Assembly: GCF_014207355.1 (NCBI RefSeq) | Contig: NZ_JACHEF010000005.1 | Span: 248,001-312,000 of the forward strand | Length of the DNA: 64,000 nucleotides | DNA from: Mesorhizobium sangaii | GTDB lineage: Bacteria; Pseudomonadota; Alphaproteobacteria; Rhizobiales; Rhizobiaceae | Direction of reading: 5' to 3' | Shown here: positions 8,033 through 15,849 of the stretch, one piece after another | Layout of the letters: each line of letters opens with the position of its first letter | Position numbering within the stretch: the stretch's first letter is position 1 | Notes under the pieces: generated by a model | What the model saw: the letters and a program-made list of their open reading frames with translations, nothing else | What the model was told of the DNA's origin: nothing | Database searches by the model: none | Translations under genes and position numbers: made by a program

Positions 8033-8338
8033 ATGAACGTCGCCAATCTGCAACTCGAAGGCCTGCTGATGGCCGTCGCGTCGATCAACCACCTCCTGGT
8101 TCAAAAGGGGGTGCTGACGGCGGAGGAAATAGACCTGGCCTTGCGCAAGGCCGAGGCCGGCGAAACCAGCCAGGAGCGATCCGAAGGCATGTCCGCGTCA
8201 AGCCGCGACGCCGTCAGCTTTCCGATTCGGCTACTGGAACTCGCCAATCAGTGCCAGCCGGAGGCGGAGATGCCCTCCTTTTCGAAGCTCGCCCGCATGG
8301 TTGGCCAGATCAAGGAGCCCTACAACGACCAGATGTGA
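8033..8338 (+). CDS. Small helical hypothetical protein
   Basis: 101 aa from ATG 8033, preceded by a GGGAG sequence 8-12 nt upstream. The first 45 residues (LLMAVASINHLLVQKGVLTAEEIDLALRKAEAGE) have the look of a short helical adaptor domain seen in several rhizobial hypothetical proteins. There are no catalytic motifs, signal peptide or membrane helix. An in-frame ATG at 8006 has no ribosome site. Confidence 0.6.
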   Translation: MNVANLQLEGLLMAVASINHLLVQKGVLTAEEIDLALRKAEAGETSQERSEGMSASSRDAVSFPIRLLELANQCQPEAEMPSFSKLARMVGQIKEPYNDQM

Positions 8339-8423
8339 GGCACGCCAACGCGTTTGAAAATCAACCTAGCCCCTCTGCCATGGCGTGCTTATATCCAGCC
8401 GTCGGGATCGGAGGGTGTTTGCG

Positions 8424-8735
8424 ATGGGAAATCAGAAGGCACGCGAACAGCGGTCGCCGCCGGCGGACAAGGACCTCTCCTATGAACGCGACGGCAGAGA
8501 TGGTTATGGCGAGAACAATAAGTCGAAGCGCAAGGCCATCCCGCTGTTCAAGGCCAGATCCAATCGCCAGGGCCGCCACGGTGCGAAGGTCGCCGTCGAC
8601 GGCATGACAGGCGACGAGCGTGATGCCGACGAAGCCAAACTGCAGGCGGCCGACTTCAAGGCATTGAAGCCGTGGAAAACCAAGTCGCCGGACATTCCGC
8701 TTGGCGATTATCTGAAGAGGAAACGGAAAGACTAG
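8424..8735 (+). CDS. Highly charged hypothetical protein
   Basis: 103 aa from ATG 8424, with a GGAGGG site about 8 nt ahead. Very hydrophilic (REQRSPPADKDLSYERDGRD, KSKRKAIPLFKARSNRQGR), with a conserved-looking end IPLGDYLKRKRKD. It is probably disordered and nucleic-acid- or ribosome-associated by composition, but no family is recognised. Confidence 0.6.
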   Translation: MGNQKAREQRSPPADKDLSYERDGRDGYGENNKSKRKAIPLFKARSNRQGRHGAKVAVDGMTGDERDADEAKLQAADFKALKPWKTKSPDIPLGDYLKRKRKD

Positions 8736-8904
8736 CCAATGCCGGCTTCGGGCGGGTTGGCACGACCGCACCCGGCTCCTTCCTCGGGGCGGCGGGCCCA
8801 TGGCCAGCGGATGGACCAACTATTTTGCCTGCATGATCTCTCAAGCATCTTGCTTATGTTACACAGTTTTGCTTGGCTCCAATGCTGTTGATTTGGGGCG
8901 ACAT

Positions 8905-9258
8905 GTGAGATTTGAATCGCGCCTTGGCGCCTTGTTTCTGGGCGCCGTCATGCTGGCCGGCTGCACAACACTCAGCGAGGGCGAGTTCAACAACGCCCAG
9001 GCCGTCCTCAGCGGCAGCCCGGCGATCAAGGCCAAAGTCATCAGGGAGTGCATTTCGGACCAGGCTAAACTGCCGCTGGCAGAGAGAAAAACCATCGCCG
9101 AAGTCGTCAATATCAGCCTGGAACGCTTGCCGGCAACGACCTGCAATCGCCTTTGGAATGCCGTCGCCAGAGGACGCATAACTTATGCCGACTACCGCAA
9201 TCTCTCGTCGCCATCGGCCGACAGCAGCAAGGTGATCAAAATCCTGCAAGGCCGCTAG
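8905..9258 (+). CDS. Small lipoprotein
   Basis: 117 aa from a GTG at 8905, chosen because it starts a normal lipoprotein signal (VRFESRLGALFLGAVMLAGC) and follows a GGGGCG site; the ATG at 8800 would put 35 odd residues in front. Lipobox LAGC. The mature part holds two further Cys (IRECISDQ, ATTCNRLW) that could pair. Function unknown. Confidence 0.7.
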   Translation: MRFESRLGALFLGAVMLAGCTTLSEGEFNNAQAVLSGSPAIKAKVIRECISDQAKLPLAERKTIAEVVNISLERLPATTCNRLWNAVARGRITYADYRNLSSPSADSSKVIKILQGR

Positions 9259-9282
9259 CCGGCCTTCGCCGGCCAGGCTGCA

Positions 9283-9386
9283 CTCATGCATATCGCGCAA
9301 AAGTGGCCCCGGTTTTGGGAGAACGACATGCATAAAACAAAGACCTAAAGCGCGTCGTCTGAATCCATTCAGACGCGACGCGCTTT
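9283..9386. repeat. Rhizobial intergenic repeat with large hairpin
   Basis: Contains CATGCATAT..CATGCATAAAAC and then a long imperfect inverted repeat at 9347-9386 (arms AAAGCGCGTCGTCTGAAT and ATTCAGACGCGACGCGCTTT). The shared motif ACGACATGCAT recurs at 27549-27559. This type of sequence is common between rhizobial genes and may also act as a terminator between the converging genes on either side. Confidence 0.6.
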
Positions 9387-9402
9387 GGCCGTCGAATTGC
9401 GC

Positions 9403-9840
9403 TCAGCTGAGTTCTTGGGCGAGTCCGATGAGATGCCCTTCAGGCCCGCGGATGTAGCAGAGCCGATACACGTCTTTATACTGGACCACTTCGCCTACAA
9501 GCTGCGCGCCGCGATTGCGGAGCCTTTCAAGCGTCTCATCGATGTCGTCCACGGTAAACATGACACGGAGGTAGCCTAGAGCGTTAACCGGGGCGTTGCG
9601 GTGATCCGCGACGACAAGCGGCGCGAGGAAGCGGGATAGCTCGAGCCGGCCGTGGCCGTCCGGTGTGCGCATCATGGCAATCTCGACGCGCTGATCGCCC
9701 AGTCCAGTGACACGTCCGGCCCATTCTCCTTCGATCGTGGCCCGCCCTTCGAGCTCAAGGCCTAGCTCGCGAAAGAAATCAATCGTCTTTCCGAGGTCAT
9801 CGACGACGATTCCTACGTTGTCCATCCGTTTGAGCGCCAT
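9403..9840 (-). CDS. VOC (glyoxalase/bleomycin-resistance) superfamily protein
   Basis: 145 aa from ATG 9840, preceded by TTGGAGATGG. The beginning MALKRMDNVGIVVDDLGKTI and the paired motif near the end (LCYIRGPEGHLIGLAQ) are the two beta-alpha-beta modules of the VOC fold, which places a metal site between them. Members are lyases, isomerases, dioxygenases or drug-binding proteins; the substrate is unknown. It converges on the hairpin repeat at 9347-9386. Confidence 0.85.
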   Translation of the reverse strand: MALKRMDNVGIVVDDLGKTIDFFRELGLELEGRATIEGEWAGRVTGLGDQRVEIAMMRTPDGHGRLELSRFLAPLVVADHRNAPVNALGYLRVMFTVDDIDETLERLRNRGAQLVGEVVQYKDVYRLCYIRGPEGHLIGLAQELS

Positions 9841-9931
9841 GTGTCCATCTCCAAGGTTTCGTCCGGGCCGTGAACTCATGAAACTGCTTGCCGGGTGAGC
9901 AAGTGGTTGAATCAGGGCTAGCGACGGGCGC

Positions 9932-10390
9932 CTACGCCCGGCCCGGCCATCCCGAATTCAGCGAAAGCACCCTGCCCGGGCCATGTACCGCCGCGAACAG
10001 CAATCCGGCCATGAACGAAAAATGGTCGATGAAGAAGCCGAACTCGGCCTGGTTGCCGGCCCAGTGGCTGGGTCCGTGGAAGGAGAAGCCGAGGAACAGC
10101 ACATAGGCGGCGGCGACCAGGGCCGCCGCCGTGAAGAAGGCGCCGGTCAGCAAGCACACCACGAGCGCGGCTTCCAGCAGCGCCGCGCACCAGGCCAGGA
10201 ACAGCGGAAACGGAAAGCCGGCGGCGGCGATGTAGCCGGCGGTGTCGCCCATGCCCATGAACTTGAAGGTCACGGCCATCAGGAAGACGCCGGCGAAGAT
10301 CAGGCGGGCGATGAGAAGTGCCGCGGTCTGCCACGGTGCCTGAATGGTTTGCGACTGAGTGGTTTGCGACTGAATGATTTGCGACGACAT
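9932..10390 (-). CDS. DoxX family membrane protein
   Basis: 152 aa with four predicted membrane helices (LLIARLIFAGVFLMAVTFKF, FPLFLAWCAALLEAALVVCL, FFTAAALVAAAYVLFLGFSF, FFIDHFSFMAGLLFAAVHG), the DoxX layout. DoxX proteins are linked to redox and thiol homeostasis in membranes. ATG 10390 is preceded by GGAGAA. The N-terminus before the first helix is a repeated SQTIQSQTTQ run from a 15-nt tandem repeat at about 10344-10388. DUF or substrate specificity cannot be assigned. Confidence 0.8.
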   Translation of the reverse strand: MSSQIIQSQTTQSQTIQAPWQTAALLIARLIFAGVFLMAVTFKFMGMGDTAGYIAAAGFPFPLFLAWCAALLEAALVVCLLTGAFFTAAALVAAAYVLFLGFSFHGPSHWAGNQAEFGFFIDHFSFMAGLLFAAVHGPGRVLSLNSGWPGRA

Positions 10391-10608
10391 TGTCTTTTCT
10401 CCAGGATTGCAATGGGCTCCGACCCAAGGACGAGCGACCGGCGCCAAATCCGACACGTCGGGCAGATTTTTCTCGGGAATCCCCGATGCAGGCGCCCTGC
10501 CCCGGCGCCTGGACGCCTCTAACCCGTTGAATCCACTGGTGCGGCAAAACCGATTTCACTTTGCCGGCTGATGTTATAATGGCGCCCCACTCAGAAGGGG
10601 AACAGGAC

Positions 10609-10800
10609 ATGGCCAAGGCATTGACCATCGCTGCGCCGCAGCACCCGGTGACGAGCACCGCCTATGAGCAGGAATGCAGGGAGATGCTTGTCCCGCATCT
10701 CGAGGCGCTGCTCGACAAGATCGAGGCCGCCGGCTGGGAGCGCCGACAAGCGGCATCGGCGCTCATGTATCTCGCCGCCAAGCGCCTGACGCCCGCCTGA
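10609..10800 (+). CDS. Small hypothetical protein
   Basis: 63 aa from ATG 10609 with AAGGGG upstream. A single helical domain (REMLVPHLEALLDKIEAAGWERRQAASALMYLAAKRL). Not recognised. Its translation-start context GAACAGGACATGGC is nearly identical to that of the DUF982 gene at 12048. Confidence 0.6.
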   Translation: MAKALTIAAPQHPVTSTAYEQECREMLVPHLEALLDKIEAAGWERRQAASALMYLAAKRLTPA

Positions 10801-10944
10801 TGCCACGGTAGCGAGGCCGGGCGGCACGGCGATATTGTCGTGGCCGTGGAACTCGCGACGGCCGATCCGTGTTATGTCCTGTTGATCGTGGAATCGGGCG
10901 CCGACGGCTGCGCGTTTCCACGGCAACAGAAAGCGAGGCCTGAA

Positions 10945-11124
10945 ATGGCTGACGACAAGTCGAAGACGAAGCAGGACCGCAAGCTGGTCTCCAGCGAGGA
11001 GCCCTACGAGGTCGCTGCCTTTGCCCGGAAATACGGCATTCCGCCAAGCGAGGCGCAAACCATCATCAAGCGCTATGGGCCGTCGCGCAAGAAGCTCGAT
11101 GCCCATATGGCCGCCCGCGGCTAG
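10945..11124 (+). CDS. DUF3606 domain protein
   Basis: 59 aa matching the DUF3606 pattern: a hydrophilic start (MADDKSKTKQDRKLVSSEEP), then YEVAAFARKYGIPPSEAQTI and GPSRKKLDAHMA, a short helix-turn-helix-like fold. DUF3606 proteins are frequent in rhizobia and often stress-induced; no molecular role is known. The upstream in-frame ATG at 10840 adds an unlikely extension. A partial GGAAC-N17-TGTT sequence lies at 10848-10873, one base off the EcfG pattern. Confidence 0.75.
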   Translation: MADDKSKTKQDRKLVSSEEPYEVAAFARKYGIPPSEAQTIIKRYGPSRKKLDAHMAARG

Positions 11125-11226
11125 GTCCGATCGACCGGGATGAGGCTCTGTCCTGGACGAGCGTCCGTCCGGGACGAGCTTCTGTCCGCCCGGCCCAAAG
11201 CAGACTGACAAGATGGAGGGTGCATC

Positions 11227-11670
11227 ATGTCCGACACCATACGCAGGACCGGCAGTTGCCTGTGCGGCGGCGTGCAGTTCGAGGTCCACGGCGCGCCGCT
11301 CAGAATCGGTCTCTGCCACTGCAAGGACTGCCGCAAGGCCAGCGGCTCGGTCTATTCGGCCTTTGCCATCTGGCCGCGCGAGGCCTTCGAGACGACGGGT
11401 ATCGTCAGCTCCTACGGCACGCGCAGCTTTTGCCCGACCTGCGGCGGTCGTGTCGCCTGGGTCGACGACAATGAGGCCGAGGTGATGATCGGCAGCCTCG
11501 ACGTCGCGCCGACGGATCTCATGCCCGAATACGAGTTGTGGACCAGCCGGCGCGAGACCTGGCTGCATGCCTTGCTCGGCACCGAGCAGTTCGAGCACGA
11601 CCGGCCAACGGCGAACGCCGCCGAATTGCCGCCGCCGAGGCCCTTGTCGGACGCCGTCGCAGGCGACTGA
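11227..11670 (+). CDS. GFA-family (glutathione-dependent formaldehyde-activating) protein
   Basis: 147 aa of the GFA/CENP-V zinc fold. Metal ligands are visible as GSCLCGGVQFE, LCHCKDCRKASGS and FCPTCGGR, the three Cys clusters that bind two zinc ions. Some members bind glutathione and speed its adduct formation with formaldehyde; most are uncharacterised. ATG 11227 follows GGAGGG. The gene stands alone between small proteins. Confidence 0.85.
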   Translation: MSDTIRRTGSCLCGGVQFEVHGAPLRIGLCHCKDCRKASGSVYSAFAIWPREAFETTGIVSSYGTRSFCPTCGGRVAWVDDNEAEVMIGSLDVAPTDLMPEYELWTSRRETWLHALLGTEQFEHDRPTANAAELPPPRPLSDAVAGD

Positions 11671-11690
11671 AATTTTCATCTCGAAGGCAG

Positions 11691-11715
11691 GGAACCCTGC
11701 TCTGTTGCCGACGTT
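11691..11715 (+). promoter_or_regulatory. EcfG-type (general stress) promoter
   Basis: GGAAC (11691-11695), a 16-nt spacer, CGTT (11712-11715): an exact match to the alphaproteobacterial general-stress sigma factor consensus. A transcript would start near 11722, about 75 nt ahead of the DUF982 gene at 11797. Confidence 0.65.
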
Positions 11716-11796
11716 AACCGGCGCCTCGTTTCGTGCATGTTGTCCCAAAATCGCTGCATACTTTTGGGCGACTTGCACCAGTCAAGGAGACGATCG

Positions 11797-12033
11797 TTGA
11801 ACGACAAGATGTTTCCCCATCCGATCAGACTGAAATTTACCCCTGGCCGCGAACGCGTGGTGGGCAGTGCCTGGGAAAGCCTGGAATGTCTCGGCGACTG
11901 GCCGGCGGGCCGGGGCCGGCGCTACCGGGCGGCGTGGCGCAGTTGCCGCGATGCACTGGATGGCTGGACGCCGCCGGAAAAAGCGATGCGGGCGATGATC
12001 GACGCCGCACGCGAAGCAAAACTCCTCCATTAG
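11797..12033 (+). CDS. DUF982 protein
   Basis: 78 aa with the DUF982 pattern: a V..SAWESLECLGDWP segment, Y..AWRSCRDALDGW, then AMRAMIDAAREAKLL. DUF982 proteins are small, rhizobia-specific and of unknown function. A TTG at 11797 is preferred because AAGGAGA stands 6 nt ahead; an ATG four codons later is the alternative. A general-stress promoter motif lies upstream. The second DUF982 gene follows 14 nt after the stop, so the two are probably co-transcribed. Confidence 0.75.
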   Translation: MNDKMFPHPIRLKFTPGRERVVGSAWESLECLGDWPAGRGRRYRAAWRSCRDALDGWTPPEKAMRAMIDAAREAKLLH

Positions 12034-12047
12034 CGGGAAAACAGGAC

Positions 12048-12293
12048 ATGGCCGAGGCGATGCTGTCGACACCGATACGGATCAGGCCGCATGGCTCGGA
12101 CACGATCCGCGACATCACCACGCTGAAGGATGCCAGCGAAATCCTGATCGACTGGCCGCAGGCCGAGCGCGGCCCGTTCTACCAGGCCGCGCGCGAACAG
12201 GTCGAAGCGGCGCTGGAAAGCAAGGCAGGTGCTGCCCAGGCGCAGGAAGCTTTCGTTGCCCTGTGCAACCATGCCGGCGTGCTGGTCCGGTAA
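12048..12293 (+). CDS. DUF982 protein, second of pair
   Basis: 81 aa with the same arrangement as its neighbour: IRDITTLKDASEILIDWP, then FYQAAREQVEAALE and AQEAFVALCNHAGVLV. Sequence identity to the upstream copy is low, so this is an old duplication. A third member is at 33444. The gene ends 6 nt before the converging gene at 12300. Confidence 0.8.
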   Translation: MAEAMLSTPIRIRPHGSDTIRDITTLKDASEILIDWPQAERGPFYQAAREQVEAALESKAGAAQAQEAFVALCNHAGVLVR

Positions 12294-12299
12294 TCTTTG

Positions 12300-12599
12300 C
12301 TACTGCGCCAGCGGCTGGACCGGCACTTCGCCCGGCTTGATGACCGGTGTCTTGCCTTCATCGGGGGCCGGCGTGGCCATCCCCTGATCGCCGGTGGCCG
12401 GCGGCTTCAGCACACCGCCGCAATCATTGAGCGTATCCGACAGATTGTCGCCGCCAGGCTGCTGTTTTGCGCCCTGCTCCGTCTGGACCCGGCATTTGTC
12501 GGTCTGCGGCCCAGGGTCTTGCTGCTGGCCCGTTTGCACCGCTGCCGGCACCGCCAGCGCCAGTATCAGGCTGAATGGCACGATGGCGAGGGTTCTCAT
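12300..12599 (-). CDS. Secreted hypothetical protein
   Basis: 99 aa from ATG 12599 with GAAGGAGG in front. The signal peptide (MRTLAIVPFSLILALAVPAA) is followed by a Gln/Pro-rich chain with two Cys (DKCRVQTEQ, LNDCGGVLKPP) and a Pro-rich tail. Probably periplasmic. The family is widespread in Mesorhizobium-type genomes as a hypothetical protein; no function is known. Confidence 0.7.
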   Translation of the reverse strand: MRTLAIVPFSLILALAVPAAVQTGQQQDPGPQTDKCRVQTEQGAKQQPGGDNLSDTLNDCGGVLKPPATGDQGMATPAPDEGKTPVIKPGEVPVQPLAQ

Positions 12600-12760
12600 C
12601 TCGGCCTCCTTCTTCTCGTCACGGCCGCCTGCGGCGACCCTTCCCTTCAAAGGGACAACGCCTGTCGATGGAAAAGGTTGGCTGCCGGCGAAGCCGGGTG
12701 AGTTCAAGCCGACGCAGCACCCGAAGGTTCCTTGCCCAGGTGAACCGACCGGCTGGACCC

Positions 12761-13837
12761 TCAAAGGCCGAAAGACGCCTCGGCGGCAGGCATTTCGGCG
12801 CCGAGTTGCGGAACGATGATCGATTCCAGCGGCGCCGTCAGCGACCAGTTGACACGGCCCGGGCTGCGCTCCAGTACGGCCGAGCCGTTCAGCGATTGCG
12901 GCGCGACCCGCTGCAGGACGACCGTGCCGAAACCCTTGCGCGTGGATTCGTCTTGCCGTCCCCCTGGCCGGTCGCCTTCATGCACCGGCATCGTCTCGTC
13001 CCAGACGAGATGGATTTCCCGCTTGCCCGAAACACCGGCGGCGATCTGCCAGGTGATCTCCAGCCGCCCGGCATCGACCCCCAGCGCGCCATATTTGGAA
13101 GAGTTGGTGCCGAGTTCGTGAAATGCCATGCCGAGATTTTGCACCGCGTTGGGCTGCAAGGTCAGCAGCGGTCCCGACAGCGATACCTGTCCCTCATGGC
13201 CGAACGGCTTGAGCTGCTCCTGGATGAGGTCGAAGAGGCTGGCGCCCGCCCATTCCGAGTTCACCAGCAAGTCGTGCGACCGCGACAGCGCCATGATGCG
13301 GGAGCGGATCAGCTCTTCGAATTCGCGCGGATCGGTCGAGCGCTTGCTTGTCTCCCTGACCATCGAGAGGATCACCGCGAACTGGTTCTTGACGCGGTGG
13401 TTTACCTCCCGCAGCAATAGCCTGATCCGGCGCTCGCTCTCCTTGGTCGCGGTGATATCGCGGGCGATCTTCGAAGCGCCTATGATCTCGCCCGTTGCAT
13501 TCCTGATCGGCGAGACGGTCAGCGATACGGCAATGAACCCGCCATCCTTGCGTCGCCGGATCGTCTCATAGCTGGCCACGAGCTGGCCATTGCGAACCCG
13601 GCCGATGATGTCGGCCTCTTCATCCCTGAGATGGTCGGGAATGAGCATCAGCACCGATTGGCCGACAGCCTCCTCGGCGGTATAGCCGAACATGCGCTGC
13701 GCCCCGCCGTTCCAGCTGGTGATGACGCTGTTCAGATCCTTGCTGATGATGGCGTCGTAGGATGAATCGACGATCGCGGCCAGCCGTGCGTCGGCGGTTG
13801 TGTTGATCAGGCCATCGATACTTGCCAATCCTGTCAT
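12761..13837 (-). CDS. PAS-domain HWE-family sensor histidine kinase
   Basis: 358 aa. An N-terminal PAS domain (IVDSSYDAIISKDLNSVITSW, GGAQRMFGYTAEEAVG) ends at about residue 130. It is followed by the phospho-acceptor box LREVNHRVKNQF (His about 148), an N-box with HELGTNSSKYGAL, and the HWE signature with W-D-E in HLVWDET. It has no membrane helix and no receiver domain, so it is a soluble sensor, as in the general-stress or light/oxygen pathways of alphaproteobacteria. No response regulator gene is adjacent. ATG 13837 has GGAAGG upstream. Confidence 0.9.
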   Translation of the reverse strand: MTGLASIDGLINTTADARLAAIVDSSYDAIISKDLNSVITSWNGGAQRMFGYTAEEAVGQSVLMLIPDHLRDEEADIIGRVRNGQLVASYETIRRRKDGGFIAVSLTVSPIRNATGEIIGASKIARDITATKESERRIRLLLREVNHRVKNQFAVILSMVRETSKRSTDPREFEELIRSRIMALSRSHDLLVNSEWAGASLFDLIQEQLKPFGHEGQVSLSGPLLTLQPNAVQNLGMAFHELGTNSSKYGALGVDAGRLEITWQIAAGVSGKREIHLVWDETMPVHEGDRPGGRQDESTRKGFGTVVLQRVAPQSLNGSAVLERSPGRVNWSLTAPLESIIVPQLGAEMPAAEASFGL

Positions 13838-13994
13838 TGCCCCACCTTCCCCGTCACGTCGCCCTCACGACCCGTGTGACAAATTCCACCCCATGCCCAG
13901 CAATGCGTGGTGGCGCGTTTGGTTGCAATCGGCGGGCGACATTCCATGACCGACGGCGACAGCCACCGAAGGGGCCCGGATCTAAGCTTCGCAA

Positions 13995-14195
13995 TCAGTT
14001 CGGTTCGGGGGCGACGTCAGGGGCGTCAAGCGGGAGATCGGCCGCGGCATCCCGTTGCGGACAATCCTCATAGCGGTGGTCGCGGCCGCCGCAGAAGGAA
14101 CAACACATGGCTTCGCGATCCTCGTCTCCAGGTGGCCATTTCGGGGTCTCGTAGGGCTTCCTGCCGTCCATCCCCAGGAATGCGCGACGCGGCAT
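13995..14195 (-). CDS. Small protein with a CCHC zinc-knuckle-like motif
   Basis: 66 aa from ATG 14195. It carries CSFCGGRDHRYEDC, which fits C-x2-C-x4-H-x4-C exactly, the spacing of retroviral-type zinc knuckles that bind single-stranded nucleic acid. Zinc binding is inferred; the flanks (ETPKWPPGDEDREAM, then an acidic, Pro-rich tail) are not recognised. No clear ribosome site precedes the ATG, and longer in-frame starts exist up to 14483, overlapping the plus-strand gene at 14304. Confidence 0.5.
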   Translation of the reverse strand: MPRRAFLGMDGRKPYETPKWPPGDEDREAMCCSFCGGRDHRYEDCPQRDAAADLPLDAPDVAPEPN

Positions 14196-14303
14196 TTGGT
14201 TGCGCCGCAAAAAGTCGGCCAACTGGCTGTTGCGGAACCACCGGCGGGATGCGAGTTTCAAGTGACACACTCGCTTGCTGCGTGAAACGTCCGAGGTACC
14301 GCC

Positions 14304-14597
14304 ATGCTCATCCGCCGAATTGCTTTGACTGCAGCAGCGATCCTGCTTGCCGCGACCAGCCTCGCCGAGGCCCGGCCCGACACCCGCACGATGGGCTGCC
14401 AGGAGCTTCAGCAGCTGATCCAGAGCCGCCGCGCCGTGGTGCTGACCACCGGCCCCAACACCTATGACCGCTATGTCAGGCAATTCGGCATCGAATGCGA
14501 CTGGCCGGAGGTGCCTACGTCGGCCTATGTCCCGACCCGTGACGGCAGCTGCCCGGTCTACCGCTGCGACCAGGCGATCGGCGATCTCCCGAATTGA
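14304..14597 (+). CDS. Secreted Cys-rich small protein, copy 1
   Basis: 97 aa with a signal peptide ending near LAEA. The mature domain holds four Cys (MGCQELQQLIQSRRAVV, IECDWPEVP, GSCPVYRCDQ) that probably form two disulfides in the periplasm. Text such as RAVVLTTGPNTYDRYVRQF identifies a family of small periplasmic proteins frequent in Rhizobiales but without known function. Duplicated at 14732 with about 80% identity by eye. Confidence 0.8.
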   Translation: MLIRRIALTAAAILLAATSLAEARPDTRTMGCQELQQLIQSRRAVVLTTGPNTYDRYVRQFGIECDWPEVPTSAYVPTRDGSCPVYRCDQAIGDLPN

Positions 14598-14731
14598 CGG
14601 CGACGGCCTGCCGCCAATTGCCGATCGCCAGTTACCCGACTACAACAGGATCGCTGTTGCGGAACCGCTGGCCGGGATGCGAGTTTCGCGCGACAGGTTT
14701 GCTTGGTACGTGAACCGCTGAGGTAACCGCC

Positions 14732-15022
14732 ATGCCCATCCACCGAACTGCCATGACGACAGCAGCGATGCTGCTTGCCGCGACCGGCCTCACCGAGGCC
14801 CGGCCCGACACCCGCACAATGAGCTGCCAGCAACTCCAACAACTGATCCAGAGCCGCCGCGCCGTGGTGCTGACCACCGGCCCCAACACCTATGACCGCT
14901 ATGTCCGGCAATTCGGCAACGAATGCGACTGGCCCGACGTGCCGGAGTCGGCCTATGTAACGACCCGTGACGGCCGCTGCCCGGTCCACAAGTGCGACGA
15001 GCCGGTTGGCCGTGTTCCGTGA
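14732..15022 (+). CDS. Secreted Cys-rich small protein, copy 2
   Basis: 96 aa, tandem paralogue of the gene at 14304. It keeps the signal peptide, the four Cys (MSCQQLQQ, NECDWPDVP, GRCPVHKCDE) and the RAVVLTTGPNTYDRYVRQF core unchanged. Differences cluster in the signal peptide and the last ten residues. The upstream 75 nt are also duplicated, so the two copies probably share regulation. Confidence 0.8.
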   Translation: MPIHRTAMTTAAMLLAATGLTEARPDTRTMSCQQLQQLIQSRRAVVLTTGPNTYDRYVRQFGNECDWPDVPESAYVTTRDGRCPVHKCDEPVGRVP

Positions 15023-15130
15023 CGGCGACGGCTTTGCCGCCAATTGCCAATCGCCAGTTGCCCGATCACAAGAGGATCGCGTTGATCCCGGCGCGCGAAC
15101 CGGCTAGGGGTGTCGGTGCAGGTTGCATTT

Positions 15131-15204
15131 TCCCGCTTCGTCTAATGGTAGGACAGCGCCCTTTGAAGGCGTGAATCGTGGTTCGAGCCCATGAGCGGGA
15201 ACCA
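15131..15204 (+). tRNA. tRNA-Gln (anticodon UUG)
   Basis: 74 nt including an encoded CCA. The acceptor TCCCGCT pairs fully with AGCGGGA; D arm GTC/GAC; anticodon stem GCGCC/GGCGT (one G-U) around loop CTTTGAA with anticodon TTG; T stem CGTGG/CCATG. U1-A72 is typical of glutamine tRNAs. It stands alone, not in a tRNA cluster, at the start of a segment with mobile-looking content. Confidence 0.85.
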
Positions 15205-15307
15205 AATAAATTCAATAGCTTAACAGATATCCTTCAAATTCCGTCGAATATGGATCGAATAAACCCCCGCGAATTTGGGTGAACGTCAACCGTTGCGTTC
15301 GCGGGAG

Positions 15308-15331
15308 TTCCTGCGACTATCGGCAGGTCCG
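15308..15331 (+). promoter_or_regulatory. Leader hairpin, copy 1 (zinc-ribbon gene)
   Basis: CCTGC-GACTATCG-GCAGG stem-loop followed by TCCG, located 30 nt before the start codon at 15361. The same 24-nt block is present at 17129-17152 before the second zinc-ribbon gene. Confidence 0.55.
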
Positions 15332-15360
15332 ACACGGACGCAACGTCGGGAAGTGTTGCT

Positions 15361-15675
15361 ATGCAAGGGTTTGCTGCGAAACTCATTGTTCGCGCGAAGG
15401 AAAAAGCGCTCGCCCAAACCACGGACGGAGAAACACTGCGAAACCAAATCGCGGAAACCTACAAAAGTCTGGCTGAGTTGTCCCAGCATCTCAAGGCGTC
15501 AGATATGGCTGCCGAGCGCCTAAAAATTTACAAGCCGAAGTACGGAAGCGATTACGCCTGCCCAATCTGTTGGCAGGAACGCGGCGTTATTACGTGGCTC
15601 CTTTTCGTGGAGGAGCTAGACCATGCTTACCATTGCAAGATCTGCGGCTTCAAAGAAGCCGACGATGGGCAATAG
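15361..15675 (+). CDS. Zinc-ribbon protein with helical N-terminus
   Basis: 104 aa. An amphipathic helical N-terminal part (RAKEKALAQTTDGETLRNQI..) is followed by a zinc ribbon with two Cys pairs, YACPICWQERG and YHCKICGFKE, spaced 24 residues. This is a likely single-zinc domain, as in small nucleic-acid-binding or transcription-linked proteins. It shares design and leader hairpin with the gene at 17191. Function not recognised. Confidence 0.65.
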   Translation: MQGFAAKLIVRAKEKALAQTTDGETLRNQIAETYKSLAELSQHLKASDMAAERLKIYKPKYGSDYACPICWQERGVITWLLFVEELDHAYHCKICGFKEADDGQ

Positions 15676-15679
15676 AAAA

Positions 15680-15711
15680 AGCCCGCCGCCCAGGGAAAAG
15701 GCAGCGGGCGC
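15680..15711 (-). terminator. Intrinsic terminator for the proline-rich gene
   Basis: On the minus strand GCCCGCTGCC, an 8-nt loop, GGCGGCGGGC, then TTTTTCT. It ends the transcript of the gene at 15850-16017 and lies just after the stop of the converging zinc-ribbon gene. Confidence 0.65.
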
Positions 15712-15849
15712 TAGTTCGGGAGGAGTCGGGCAGCCCCTTTGCCCGTAAACAACGGTACGCCTCGCATAGCTGGATAATAAGCTCGCGCCGGTTGAAGCTC
15801 TGCATATTCAAGCTGCGTGACTTTTCTGCCACAAGATTGGTGCCAGCGG

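Larger units (their letters stand above)
14229..15084. repeat. Tandem duplication, two units of about 428 bp
   Basis: Two direct copies, about 14229-14656 and 14657-15084. Each has a conserved upstream block (GTTGCGGAACC..GGGATGCGAGTTT), a coding region and a conserved trailer (GCCGCCAATTGCC..TCGCCAGTT). Gene starts are 428 nt apart. The copies differ by substitutions and one codon, so both frames have stayed open since duplication. Confidence 0.85.
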
